From the NCBI RefSeq assembly GCF_000194135.1, contig NC_015318.1:1254501-1318500 (forward strand): a stretch of DNA of 64,000 nucleotides, written 5' to 3'. Positions 1 through 8,878 of this stretch are shown here, piece after piece; position 1 is the stretch's first letter, and each line of letters opens with the position of its first letter. Position numbers and translations under genes: made by a program. The notes beneath the pieces are model-generated. The model was not told where the DNA came from, made no database searches, and saw only the letters and a program-made list of their open reading frames with translations. This stretch comes from Hippea maritima DSM 10411 (GTDB taxonomy: Bacteria; Campylobacterota_A; Desulfurellia; Desulfurellales; Hippeaceae).

Positions 1-1
1 A

Positions 2-487
2 AGGGTTGTTATAGCAAGGGCATTAATCACAAATCCAAAGTTTATCGTGGCAGATGAGCCCACAGCTATGCTGGATGTTTCTGTAAGGTCTCAAATATTA
101 AAGCTTATGATAGATATAAAAGAGGAGTTTGGACTAACCTATCTGTTTATCACGCATGATCTGGCAAGCGCCAAATACATATGCGACAGAATCGGCGTTA
201 TGTATCTGGGTAAAATCGTTGAGATGGCAAATACATACGATCTATTTACCAATCCACTTCATCCCTACACCCAGATACTCATGAGCGCTGTACCCATACC
301 GGATCCCAATATAAAGAGAAAGAAACTTATGCCGAAGGGTGAGATACCCTCTGCAACAAAGATTCCGAAGGGCTGCAGATTCCATCCAAGATGCCCGTTT
401 GCCAAAGACATATGCAAAGAACAAGAGCCTAAACTAAAGGATGTCGGCGGCAGATTTGTTGCATGTCATTTAATCGATGAAAGCTAA
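2..487 (+). CDS. Oligopeptide/dipeptide ABC transporter ATP-binding protein (3' part)
   Basis: C-terminal half of a nucleotide-binding subunit of an Opp/Dpp-type peptide importer, cut by the left edge. The frame is open from base 2, so the ATG at 47 is internal. It enters just after the ABC signature (RVVIARAL) and shows Walker B with D-loop (VADEPTAMLD) and the H-loop histidine (ITHDLA). The last 60 residues carry the family's C-terminal extension, including a cysteine pair in CRFHPRCPF. It would energise peptide or nickel-type import from the cytoplasmic face. Substrate cannot be told from this fragment. Confidence 0.9.
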   Translation, partial: RVVIARALITNPKFIVADEPTAMLDVSVRSQILKLMIDIKEEFGLTYLFITHDLASAKYICDRIGVMYLGKIVEMANTYDLFTNPLHPYTQILMSAVPIPDPNIKRKKLMPKGEIPSATKIPKGCRFHPRCPFAKDICKEQEPKLKDVGGRFVACHLIDES

Positions 488-551
488 CAATCAAACAAAA
501 ACAACACTTTCCTGCCTTCTTATTGTTCTAAAACTTATAAATTAAAAACTT

Positions 552-584
552 AAAAAGCCAAAGGGAAGATTTACCCCTTGGCTT
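552..584 (-). terminator. Intrinsic terminator of rpsT
   Basis: On the minus strand an AAGCCAAGGGG arm pairs with CCCTTTGGCTT around an eight-base loop, with one mismatch, followed by a short T run. It lies immediately downstream of the rpsT stop codon. Confidence 0.75.
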
Positions 585-593
585 GCTTTACTT

Positions 594-878
594 TTATGAT
601 GCCTGAGCTTGCTTAAATTTTCTGTGAGCTTTTTGATAGAGATTAGAGATTAGCCTTGAGGCTTTGTTTTTGTGTATTATGCCTTTGGAGCAGATTTTTC
701 TTATTACCTTTTCTGCTTCTTTGAGTTGAGCCTCGACTGTCTCTTTATCGCTCTCTGCCTCTATAAGCATTCTACTCTTTTTAAGGATGTTCTTAAGCCT
801 TGTTCTATAGGCTTTATTTCTCATATATCTTTTTTTATTCTGCCTTACCCTTTTAATGGCTGACTTGTGGTTCGCCAC
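594..878 (-). CDS. rpsT: 30S ribosomal protein S20
   Basis: Small-subunit protein that binds 16S rRNA. The product of about 94 residues begins ANHKSAIKRVRQ after the initiator, the classic S20 start, and is rich in Lys and Arg. I chose the GTG at 878 rather than the ATG at 905: an AAGGAGGGG ribosome binding site sits five bases before the GTG and would lie inside the longer reading. It is a single-gene unit with its own promoter and terminator. Confidence 0.95.
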   Translation of the reverse strand: MANHKSAIKRVRQNKKRYMRNKAYRTRLKNILKKSRMLIEAESDKETVEAQLKEAEKVIRKICSKGIIHKNKASRLISNLYQKAHRKFKQAQAS

Positions 879-917
879 TTGTACCCCTCCTTCTCTTTTT
901 CTCAAAATGGCTTAGAA

Positions 918-946
918 TTCTTACCATAAAGATTTTTTAAAGTCAA
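918..946 (-). promoter_or_regulatory. Predicted sigma-70 promoter of rpsT
   Basis: Minus strand TTGACT, 17 bases, then TAAGAA, about 40 bases before the rpsT start codon. It lies just outside the left end of the insertion sequence. Confidence 0.55.
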
Positions 947-973
947 TTTTTTAATTCATACATATACCAGATA

Positions 974-1004
974 GGTCCAAACATACTTACCACCTAAAGC
1001 AAAT
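974..1004 (+). repeat. Left inverted repeat of the insertion sequence
   Basis: Reads GGTCC at the outer end; its reverse complement shares a 15-base identical core (AGGTGGTAAGTATGT) and TGGACC with the right repeat. Confidence 0.75.
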
Positions 1005-1062
1005 AGAGGTAATATCTATGTCTGAGAATGAGAATGATAGAAAAGAGAGTGGAGGCACCAAC

Positions 1063-1254
1063 ATGGAAGTGAAGAGAATAAGAAAGATAGTAGGGGCAGA
1101 AAACCTGAAAGTAGGTTTTCTGCCCGTTAAATCTTTCTCTTTCTCAAGGGCTGATGCAGCCCACATCCTCTTTTGCATATTCAAATCACTGGATTTGAAT
1201 ATAATAGGAAGACCCATAAAACTCCTAAAGGGATGGAGGCTGCATCATGGATAG
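1063..1254 (+). CDS. Possible small ORF inside the insertion sequence
   Basis: Open frame of 63 codons starting at an ATG with a GGAGG site seven bases upstream (an in-frame ATG at 1018 would add 15 residues). It overlaps the transposase start by eight bases. No family is recognised, and most of its length is occupied by three perfect hairpins, so the protein sequence is constrained by base pairing. It may be a leader peptide, an overlapping first ORF as in two-ORF insertion sequences, or not translated. Confidence 0.3.
   Translation: MEVKRIRKIVGAENLKVGFLPVKSFSFSRADAAHILFCIFKSLDLNIIGRPIKLLKGWRLHHG
1081..1202 (+). other. Three consecutive perfect hairpins in the transposase leader
   Basis: Hairpin A has a 13-bp stem (1094-1106 with 1113-1125), enclosed after symmetric five-base internal loops by an 8-bp stem (1081-1088 with 1131-1138). 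Hairpin B has a 6-bp GC-rich stem (1148-1153 with 1157-1162). Hairpin C has an 11-bp stem with a four-base loop (1177-1187 with 1192-1202). All lie between the left repeat and the transposase ribosome binding site. Known roles of such leaders in insertion sequences include blocking translation of read-through transcripts; the role here is inference. Confidence 0.7.
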
Positions 1255-2383
1255 TATATACCACACTTTGAGAAAATCAAACCCTGCAAGTGCAAGAATT
1301 TTGGTCAGAAAGGTTTTAGAGAAAAACAACGGCAATGTCTCAAAAACAGCAAGAATACTTGGCATATCAAGGGCTACAGTGAGAAGGGCAAGGGATGGAG
1401 AACTAAATGACTTATCAAGAAGACCAAAGAACATAAGAAAAAAGATAGACTGTTCTCTTGAAAAACTCATTGTTGAAGAGGCAAAAAGCACAGGGTACAG
1501 ATACAGGCTTCTAAGCTATTACCTAAAGAACAAATACTCCATAGAGATAAGCGAAAACACAATAAAGAAGGTTTTAAAGAGAAACAGGGTGAGGAAAAAG
1601 AAAATAAGGACTCTAAACAAAAACAGAAGGCATCTTTATGATTATGAACACCTGACGCCCTTTAGCCACCTTCAGATAGACACAAAACACATACTGTATG
1701 AAACATCTCTACCAAAGAGCGTGTATAGACACATAGAGAAATACGACCTGCCAAAATATGAATGGAACGCAATAGATGTAAAAACGAGAATGAGATTTAC
1801 AGCTTACTCCCATACTCTTTCTGCATCCTTTGGATTTGCTTTTATCCTTTTTGTCGTACTGTGGTTAAAGCTGCACAATGTAAGGGGAAAAATAAACATA
1901 AGGTTGGACAACGGTTCTGAATTTGCATCCTCAAGCAGAAGAAAATTGGATGAATACAACGAATTCTTTTCAAAACTGAATGTAGAGTTAAAACCCATAC
2001 CACCAGGTGCAAAACACCTCCAGGCTATAGTTGAAAACTCACACAGAAAAGACGATGAATCATTTTTCTCCATTCATCCAGAAAGGTGCAGGAATGACGC
2101 TGAGTTCTTGCTCAAAGCTCAACAATGGCAGGATACATGGAATACAGCAAGGCCTCACTATGGCATAGACATGAACGGCCTAACGCCTTTTGAGAAACTG
2201 AAATCAACAAAAGCTATGATATCTGAAAACATAGTAAGGTTTCCAACCTTACTACTGGAAGATATCATAAGGGTAGCAGGCTACCCTTATGAATGGTTGA
2301 GTAAGTTTGTGAACCTGTATATATTTAGTAGAGGTGGTAAGTATGTGTGGACCACTTACCATCAAGTTTGGATAATGATTTAG
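1247..2383 (+). CDS. DDE transposase, integrase-core family
   Basis: 378-residue recombinase. An N-terminal helix-turn-helix (NVSKTARILGISRATVRRA, about residues 30-50) precedes an integrase core whose acidic triad is visible: D in LQIDTKHI, D in RLDNGSEF and E in VENSHRK. The layout resembles IS481-like transposases. The start ATG has GGATGGAGG upstream. The catalytic residues look intact. The frame runs straight through the right inverted repeat and stops 30 bases beyond it, so the last ten or so residues come from flanking DNA, or the element end is mis-set. Confidence 0.85.
   Translation: MDSIYHTLRKSNPASARILVRKVLEKNNGNVSKTARILGISRATVRRARDGELNDLSRRPKNIRKKIDCSLEKLIVEEAKSTGYRYRLLSYYLKNKYSIEISENTIKKVLKRNRVRKKKIRTLNKNRRHLYDYEHLTPFSHLQIDTKHILYETSLPKSVYRHIEKYDLPKYEWNAIDVKTRMRFTAYSHTLSASFGFAFILFVVLWLKLHNVRGKINIRLDNGSEFASSSRRKLDEYNEFFSKLNVELKPIPPGAKHLQAIVENSHRKDDESFFSIHPERCRNDAEFLLKAQQWQDTWNTARPHYGIDMNGLTPFEKLKSTKAMISENIVRFPTLLLEDIIRVAGYPYEWLSKFVNLYIFSRGGKYVWTTYHQVWIMI
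2323..2353 (+). repeat. Right inverted repeat of the insertion sequence
   Basis: Matches the reverse complement of 974-1004 at 26 of 31 positions and ends GTGTGGACC. It lies inside the transposase reading frame. Confidence 0.75.
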
Positions 2384-2453
2384 ATTTCAATGAATATTTC
2401 AGTTTATTTTTATTTATTTCTATATAAATGCATTTATTTTGTTTTATTTCAAC

Positions 2454-2481
2454 TTGAAAAAAGCAAAAAAAGGAGTATTGT
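2454..2481 (+). promoter_or_regulatory. Predicted promoter of groES-groEL
   Basis: TTGAAA (2454-2459), 16 bases, TATTGT (2476-2481). The -10 hexamer touches the CIRCE operator, the usual geometry for HrcA repression. Confidence 0.6.
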
Positions 2482-2507
2482 TAGCACTCGAGAGTGATGA
2501 GTGCTAA
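2481..2507 (+). promoter_or_regulatory. CIRCE operator (HrcA binding site)
   Basis: Perfect TTAGCACTC, nine-base spacer, GAGTGCTAA. This is the consensus inverted repeat bound by the heat-shock repressor HrcA, placed 24 bases before the groES start. It predicts heat-inducible control of the chaperonin operon and an hrcA gene elsewhere. Confidence 0.97.
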
Positions 2508-2531
2508 CAAAAAATAAAAGGAGGTGGGAAA

Positions 2532-2798
2532 ATGGCAACATTAAAACCCCTGATGGACAGAATCCTGGTAGAACCAGAGGATCTGGAGCAGAAAACTGAA
2601 AGTGGAATCATCATTCCTGACACAGCAAAAGAGAAGCCACAGCAGGGTAAGGTTGTTGAGGTTGGAGAGGATGTTGAGACTGTAAAAAAGGGTGATGTTA
2701 TCGTATTTGAGAAATACGCTGGAAATGAAATCAAGCTGGATGACAAGAAGTATGTAATTCTCAAAGAAGACGAAGTATTGGCAAAATTCGTTGACTAA
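2532..2798 (+). CDS. groES: Co-chaperonin GroES
   Basis: 88-residue lid of the chaperonin chamber. It opens with [14 protein letters not shown] and contains the mobile-loop region around residues 15-30 ([19 protein letters not shown]), all typical. GGAGGTGGG precedes the ATG. It is the first gene of the heat-shock operon, 25 bases before groEL, downstream of CIRCE. Confidence 0.97.
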   Translation: MATLKPLMDRILVEPEDLEQKTESGIIIPDTAKEKPQQGKVVEVGEDVETVKKGDVIVFEKYAGNEIKLDDKKYVILKEDEVLAKFVD

Positions 2799-2817
2799 AA
2801 AATTGGAAGGGAGGTGA

Positions 2818-4464
<1,647 letters not shown>

Positions 4465-4491
4465 GACCCCGCCTCCTCCAAGCGATAAACC

Positions 4492-4526
4492 AACCCACCT
4501 AAGGGAAAACCTTGGGTGGGTTTTTT
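4492..4526 (+). terminator. Intrinsic terminator of groES-groEL
   Basis: Stem of about 13 bp (AACCCACCTAAGG with CCTTGGGTGGGTT, one G-T pair) and a five-base loop, followed by TTTTTT. The T tract overlaps the stop codon of the convergent hydrolase gene. Confidence 0.92.
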
Positions 4527-5154
4527 ATTTATAGTCTATATAAGGATTAAGCTTTCTTTCATGCTCTATTGTTGTAGGTTCACCATGTCCGGGATAGACC
4601 AAAACATCGTCTGGAAGCTTTATTAGTCGTTTTAGGCTATCCAATAAATCATTTTTGCTACCTGAAGGAAAATCCCATCTTCCAACAGATTCAAAAAACA
4701 GCGTATCTCCACTAAAAAGCCACTTTTTATTTTTCTCATAAAAACAAACAGAACCGGGTGTGTGTCCTGGCGTATGCAAAACTTCAAAACTCAACGAACC
4801 AACATCAACAATATCCCCATCTTTTAATAAAATATCCGGCTCTGGAGATGGTTCTTGATCTTTTAATAAAAAGATCTTAGCATCGATATGGGCTTTTTTA
4901 AGCAATGATAAATCGTTTTCATGAATCGCAAGCTTTATGTTATATCTCTTTTTCAAGAAGGCGTTAGCACCAACATGGTCAAAATGATAGTGTGTATTTA
5001 GAATTATCGTTGGTGTAAGCGCATATTTTTCTATTACGCCTATTATCTTTTCAGGCTCATCCCCTGGGTCTATAATCGTACACTCTTTGGAAGACTCATC
5101 AAAAACAAGATAGCAGTTCTCCTCCAACTCTCCTACAACAACTTTCACAACCAT
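4525..5154 (-). CDS. Metallo-beta-lactamase-fold hydrolase (glyoxalase II-like)
   Basis: 209-residue hydrolase with the binuclear metal motif THYHFDH near residue 55, a second metal histidine in HTPGHTPGS, the bridging Asp in FSGDTLF and the late histidine in YPGHGEPT. The family includes hydroxyacylglutathione hydrolases and persulfide dioxygenases; sequence alone does not separate them, though the short single-domain form fits a general thioester or persulfide hydrolase. GGAG precedes the ATG. It follows the fixABCX operon on the same strand but a terminator separates them. Confidence 0.85.
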   Translation of the reverse strand: MVVKVVVGELEENCYLVFDESSKECTIIDPGDEPEKIIGVIEKYALTPTIILNTHYHFDHVGANAFLKKRYNIKLAIHENDLSLLKKAHIDAKIFLLKDQEPSPEPDILLKDGDIVDVGSLSFEVLHTPGHTPGSVCFYEKNKKWLFSGDTLFFESVGRWDFPSGSKNDLLDSLKRLIKLPDDVLVYPGHGEPTTIEHERKLNPYIDYK

Positions 5155-5171
5155 ATCAATCTCCGTAAAAT

Positions 5172-5205
5172 AAAAAAGCCCCCTACTCTTTCGAATAGGA
5201 GGCTT
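5172..5205 (-). terminator. Intrinsic terminator of fixABCX
   Basis: On the minus strand AAGCCTCCTA pairs with TAGGGGGCTT (one mismatch) around a ten-base loop, followed by TTTTTTA. It lies just after the fixX stop codon. Confidence 0.85.
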
Positions 5206-5229
5206 AGATTCATTTTTACGTTTCAGATC

Positions 5230-5514
5230 TTATCCAAATTTATAGGCAACGCCAAATCCACCCCTTGGAAACTTCCATGTTATATAATCACAGGATATCA
5301 TACATGTTCCACATTCTACACAGGCATCGTAGTTGATGTTTATTTTCTGCTCAGCTTCATCCCAGGTGTAAACGCTTGCAGGACAAACGTATGTACACTG
5401 CTTCTTTTCGCAGGTCTTGCAAACCTCAGGATCAGATATACCTAAGTGACTATACTCATGATCAACGTTATATCCAACAAGATAAAGCTTATCTTCAATT
5501 CTTAATTTCTTCAT
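5230..5514 (-). CDS. fixX: Ferredoxin-like protein FixX
   Basis: 94-residue iron-sulfur partner of FixC. Eight cysteines form two sets: C-x2-C-x4-C-x3-CP (CKTCEKKQCTYVCP) and C-x2-C-x2-C-x3-C (CVECGTCMISC), enough for two [4Fe-4S] clusters. In FixABCX complexes this subunit passes electrons between the FixC quinone site and the flavins. It is the last gene of the operon, overlapping fixC by four bases. Confidence 0.93.
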   Translation of the reverse strand: MKKLRIEDKLYLVGYNVDHEYSHLGISDPEVCKTCEKKQCTYVCPASVYTWDEAEQKININYDACVECGTCMISCDYITWKFPRGGFGVAYKFG

Positions 5515-6812
5515 CTTAATTTCCTCCAGATAGTATACAAGTCTTTAGCAAGGTTGATATAACCAAACCTCTGTTTGAGTTCATCTTTAATCTTTCTAAA
5601 CTTATCTGGTTTTGGAGTACCATCAACGTTGTAAATTTCTGTCATTGCATCAATGATGAACTGCGGATAGTCAGTTAGAAGATATCTCTTCTCCTCAAGC
5701 AACTCTGGCAAGTTTCTGTAATATTTGAGATCCTTCAACACATACATCTCTTCAAGCTTATCCTGATATCTTGAGAGCATTTTTTCAGAGAAATCACCTG
5801 CTTCTTTTGCCTCAAGATATGTCTTAGCTGCTGCCTTACCACTCTCTATTGCAAGGTTTGAGCCTTCTCTATGAACAGAATCTACAAGCATTGCAGCATC
5901 ACCAGCCACCATAAATCCGTCTGTATAAAGTTTCGGAACGGCAAAATATCCACCCTCAGGAATCATATGAGCAAGATACTCTTTTGTCTCTCCACCCTCG
6001 ATCAAAGGCAATACTGATGGATGAGCCTTGACCTTTTCAAGTAAATCATTTGGGTTCATGCGGTGTTCAATCAAATCCTTGATGATAGCGCCAACACCGA
6101 TGGATACAGATGTCTTGTTTGTATAAATCCAGGCCATAGCCTCGATACCTTCAAAGAATGGGCCAGTAAGTTCTATTGTTACACCCTCATCCGGGTTTGT
6201 TACACCGAATCTGTCATTAACCTCTTTCTCTGAAAGACCTATGATCTCCTTTGTGGCAACAGCAACCTTCTCAGGGGTTATTTTCTTTCTCAAACCCAAA
6301 GATTTAGCTAAGAAAGACTGAACACCGTCTGCGGCAATTACACAATCTGCATACAGATCACCCTCAGGTCTATCTGTCCTAACACCGACTACCTTGCCAT
6401 TCTCAACAATAGGCTCTGTAACAACCGTTTCATTGATTAATAAGGCACCAGCATCAACAACCTGCTTAGAGAACCACTTATCAAAGTGAGCCCTAAATAC
6501 ACTAAAACAGTTATAAGGCTCCTGATTCCATTTCTGATTCCTGATACCAGAGCCGAAATGAGCAGCCTCATCAAGAAGCCACATTCTTTGTTCTATAATA
6601 TGCCTCTCAAGAGGAGCCTCTTTGTAGAATTCAGGTATCAAATCATCCATGGGTTTCCTGTAAAGGATTCCACCCATGACATTCTTAGCACCAGGGAATT
6701 TGCCCCTTTCTATTATTATTGTATCAACGCCAGCCTTTGCCAATACATAACCTGCAGCCAAACCCGCAGGACCAGCACCGACTATAATTACATCAAAATC
6801 TTTTTTTCCCAT
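5511..6812 (-). CDS. fixC: Electron transfer flavoprotein-quinone oxidoreductase FixC
   Basis: 433-residue FAD protein related to ETF:quinone oxidoreductase. The N-terminal Rossmann motif is DVIIVGAGPAGLAAGYVLAKAG; a second FAD-contact segment reads GFMVAGDAAMLVDSVHREG. Together with FixA, FixB and FixX it forms a membrane-associated, flavin-based bifurcating complex in relatives, linking NADH oxidation to quinone and ferredoxin reduction. Gene order here is A-B-C-X. It has no cysteine cluster of its own, consistent with FixX supplying it. Confidence 0.94.
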   Translation of the reverse strand: MGKKDFDVIIVGAGPAGLAAGYVLAKAGVDTIIIERGKFPGAKNVMGGILYRKPMDDLIPEFYKEAPLERHIIEQRMWLLDEAAHFGSGIRNQKWNQEPYNCFSVFRAHFDKWFSKQVVDAGALLINETVVTEPIVENGKVVGVRTDRPEGDLYADCVIAADGVQSFLAKSLGLRKKITPEKVAVATKEIIGLSEKEVNDRFGVTNPDEGVTIELTGPFFEGIEAMAWIYTNKTSVSIGVGAIIKDLIEHRMNPNDLLEKVKAHPSVLPLIEGGETKEYLAHMIPEGGYFAVPKLYTDGFMVAGDAAMLVDSVHREGSNLAIESGKAAAKTYLEAKEAGDFSEKMLSRYQDKLEEMYVLKDLKYYRNLPELLEEKRYLLTDYPQFIIDAMTEIYNVDGTPKPDKFRKIKDELKQRFGYINLAKDLYTIWRKLR

Positions 6813-6824
6813 TTTGCTCTCCTT

Positions 6825-7838
6825 TTAAGCCTTTCCTAATTTTTCCTTAAACATTTTCGTCATCTTAGGAAGAACCTCTAAGACATCACCAACGATACCG
6901 TATGTGGCTAACTCAAAAATAGGAGCCTCTGGATCTTTATTGATGGCTATTATAACATCGGAAGATTTCATTCCAGCAACATGCTGTATAGCACCGGAGA
7001 TTCCGCAGGCTATGTAGATCTTTGGATGGACGGTTTGACCTGTCTGGCCAACCTGTCTTGTTTGGGGAGCCCAACCTGCTTGGACAGCTTTTCTGCTGGC
7101 AGCCCAGGTGCCACCAAGAACATCAGCTAGCTCTTGAACAAACTTCATATTTTCCTTTGAGCCCATACCAAATCCACCGGAGACGATTATATCGTAGAAT
7201 CCTAAGTTTACCTTCTCTCCTTCTTCTATTATCTTTTCAAGAATCTTTTTAGTGTATTTAGCCTTGTCAAATTCAAATTTTTCCTTTATTACTTCTCCCT
7301 TAACTGGCTCTTCAATTGCCTTATAAACACCTGGTCTTGATGTTGACATCTGAGGCCTGTTGTCGGGGCAGAAAATTGTAGCCATTAGATTTCCACCAAA
7401 GGTAGGCCTTGTCATCAAGAGATTCTTGGTTTTTGGATCTATATCTAAAGCTGTGGTATCAGCTGTAAGTCCTGTCTGAAGAACTGTAGCTATTGTTCCT
7501 GCCAAATCTCTTCCCAATGTTGTAGCACCAATTAGAACTACTTCTGGTTTATATTTCTCTATCAAATAGACAATAGAATCCCTATAAGGTTCTGTCATAT
7601 AGTCTTTTAATATTGGATCCTCAATAATGAAGAATTTTTTAGCACCGTATTTAAATACCTCATCTTTAAACTGTTCAACTTTATCACCTACGGTAAATGC
7701 ATGAACTTCACAATCCAAATCCTTTGCAAGCTCTCTGGCCTTTGTTAAAAGCTCGAAGGATACCCTTGCTACCTCACCATTCTCATGCTCAACAAAAACC
7801 CATATATGCTTATATTTACTAATATCATGTTTTATCAT
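6825..7838 (-). CDS. fixB: Electron transfer flavoprotein alpha subunit FixB
   Basis: 337-residue ETF alpha subunit. The C-terminal FAD-binding domain is clear: VSGGFGMGS, then RQVGQTGQTVHPKIYIACGISGAIQH, the family signature, and INKDPEAPIFELATYGIVGD. It pairs with FixA. The gene lies 16 bases downstream of fixA and 12 bases before fixC. The FixABCX context favours a bifurcating ETF over a beta-oxidation ETF. Confidence 0.94.
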   Translation of the reverse strand: MIKHDISKYKHIWVFVEHENGEVARVSFELLTKARELAKDLDCEVHAFTVGDKVEQFKDEVFKYGAKKFFIIEDPILKDYMTEPYRDSIVYLIEKYKPEVVLIGATTLGRDLAGTIATVLQTGLTADTTALDIDPKTKNLLMTRPTFGGNLMATIFCPDNRPQMSTSRPGVYKAIEEPVKGEVIKEKFEFDKAKYTKKILEKIIEEGEKVNLGFYDIIVSGGFGMGSKENMKFVQELADVLGGTWAASRKAVQAGWAPQTRQVGQTGQTVHPKIYIACGISGAIQHVAGMKSSDVIIAINKDPEAPIFELATYGIVGDVLEVLPKMTKMFKEKLGKA

Positions 7839-7854
7839 TTTCTCAACCTCACCC

Positions 7855-8676
7855 TTACTGTACTTTTCCCATTTGCTTCAAAACGGGAGTAATTTTTTCA
7901 TAAAGAGTGTTTAAAATAGCATCCAAAGAATCGCCCTCTAACATTTCACCTCTTTCTCTCTTTGGAGGTGTAAATGCTTTTTTAACCTTTGTTGGAGAAT
8001 TCTTAAGTCCGCACTGGGAAGCATCAATTTCAGTGTTACTCGAGTTGAGTAGCTTAACCGGAGTCTTCGCTGCCCTTATTAAGTATGGCAAAGGAGCATA
8101 GCTTAAAGTATTCAACTCCTCTTCCACTGTCAAGAAGCATGGCATGGGAGCCTCCATAACTTCTTGACCACTCTCAACGAGCCTTACAACCTCAATGGTT
8201 TTATTCTCTGGGTCTACCTTTTTAATATCAACAACATACGTAATCAAAGGGATATTAAACCTTGTTGCAATACCTGGACCTGTCTGAGCTGTATCACCGT
8301 CTATTGCCTGTTTGCCAGCCCAAAACAAATCTACCGGGCCTTCTTCCTGTATAATCTTCTGAGCACCTGCCCACAAAGCATAGCTTGTTGCAAGCGTATC
8401 AGAACCAGCAAAAATCCTGTCACTTAAAAGATAAGCATTATCTGCGCCCATAGCCATTGCCTCTTTGAGGGCATCCTCAGCCATAGGCGGGCCCATACAA
8501 ACAACAGAAACCTTGCCGCCAAACTCATTCTTGATCCTTACTGCTGCCTCTATGGCGTGTTTGTCGAATGGATTGATGATAGCTGGAACACCTTCCCTAA
8601 TTAACGTTCCAGTTTCATAATCCACCCTCACTTGAGCAGCATCAGGAACCTGCTTGATAAAAACTAAAGAGTGCAC
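7855..8676 (-). CDS. fixA: Electron transfer flavoprotein beta subunit FixA
   Basis: 273-residue ETF beta subunit. It shows the VFIKQVPD start, INPFDKHAIEAA, and the nucleotide-binding segment AGKQAIDGDTAQTGPGIA; NADH binding at this subunit is known for bifurcating ETFs. GTG start, four bases after AAAGGAGGC. It is the first gene of the operon, with its promoter 45-75 bases upstream and divergent from a chemoreceptor gene. Confidence 0.94.
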   Translation of the reverse strand: MHSLVFIKQVPDAAQVRVDYETGTLIREGVPAIINPFDKHAIEAAVRIKNEFGGKVSVVCMGPPMAEDALKEAMAMGADNAYLLSDRIFAGSDTLATSYALWAGAQKIIQEEGPVDLFWAGKQAIDGDTAQTGPGIATRFNIPLITYVVDIKKVDPENKTIEVVRLVESGQEVMEAPMPCFLTVEEELNTLSYAPLPYLIRAAKTPVKLLNSSNTEIDASQCGLKNSPTKVKKAFTPPKRERGEMLEGDSLDAILNTLYEKITPVLKQMGKVQ

Positions 8677-8721
8677 TTGAGCCTCCTTTCAAAAATCTTA
8701 TTGTTTTCTATGCCGCTATAT

Positions 8722-8749
8722 TTATTACCACAATAAAAAAATAAGTCAA
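8722..8749 (-). promoter_or_regulatory. Predicted promoter of fixABCX
   Basis: Minus strand TTGACT, 16 bases, TAATAA, about 46 bases before the fixA GTG. Confidence 0.5.
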
Positions 8750-8816
8750 GCCTTTATAGAAAGCCAAAGAACTATAACTCAACTATCTAATTAAAATTTT
8801 AAATATGAGATTATAT

Positions 8817-8845
8817 TTGACAACGGTTGAGTAAAATAATATAAA
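8817..8845 (+). promoter_or_regulatory. Predicted strong sigma-70 promoter of the chemoreceptor gene
   Basis: TTGACA, 17 bases, TATAAA: perfect -35, near-perfect -10 and ideal spacing, 33 bases before the ATG at 8879. Confidence 0.75.
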
Positions 8846-8878
8846 ATATTTAAATTTATCGTTAAATGGGAGGTTAAA

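Larger units (their letters stand above)
974..2353 (+). mobile_element. Insertion sequence with DDE transposase and structured leader
   Basis: An element of about 1.38 kb delimited by 31-base imperfect inverted repeats (26 of 31 positions match) whose outer ends read GGTCC and GGACC. It holds a palindromic leader, a short possible ORF and one transposase gene. I see no flanking direct repeat, so either the true tips differ by a few bases or the target duplication is lost. It sits between rpsT and groES without separating groES from its promoter. Confidence 0.75.

Noticed and set aside
1063-1254. IS110-type bridge RNA in the insertion-sequence leader
   Set aside because: Bridge RNAs belong to DEDD recombinases without terminal inverted repeats; this element has a DDE integrase core and clear inverted repeats.
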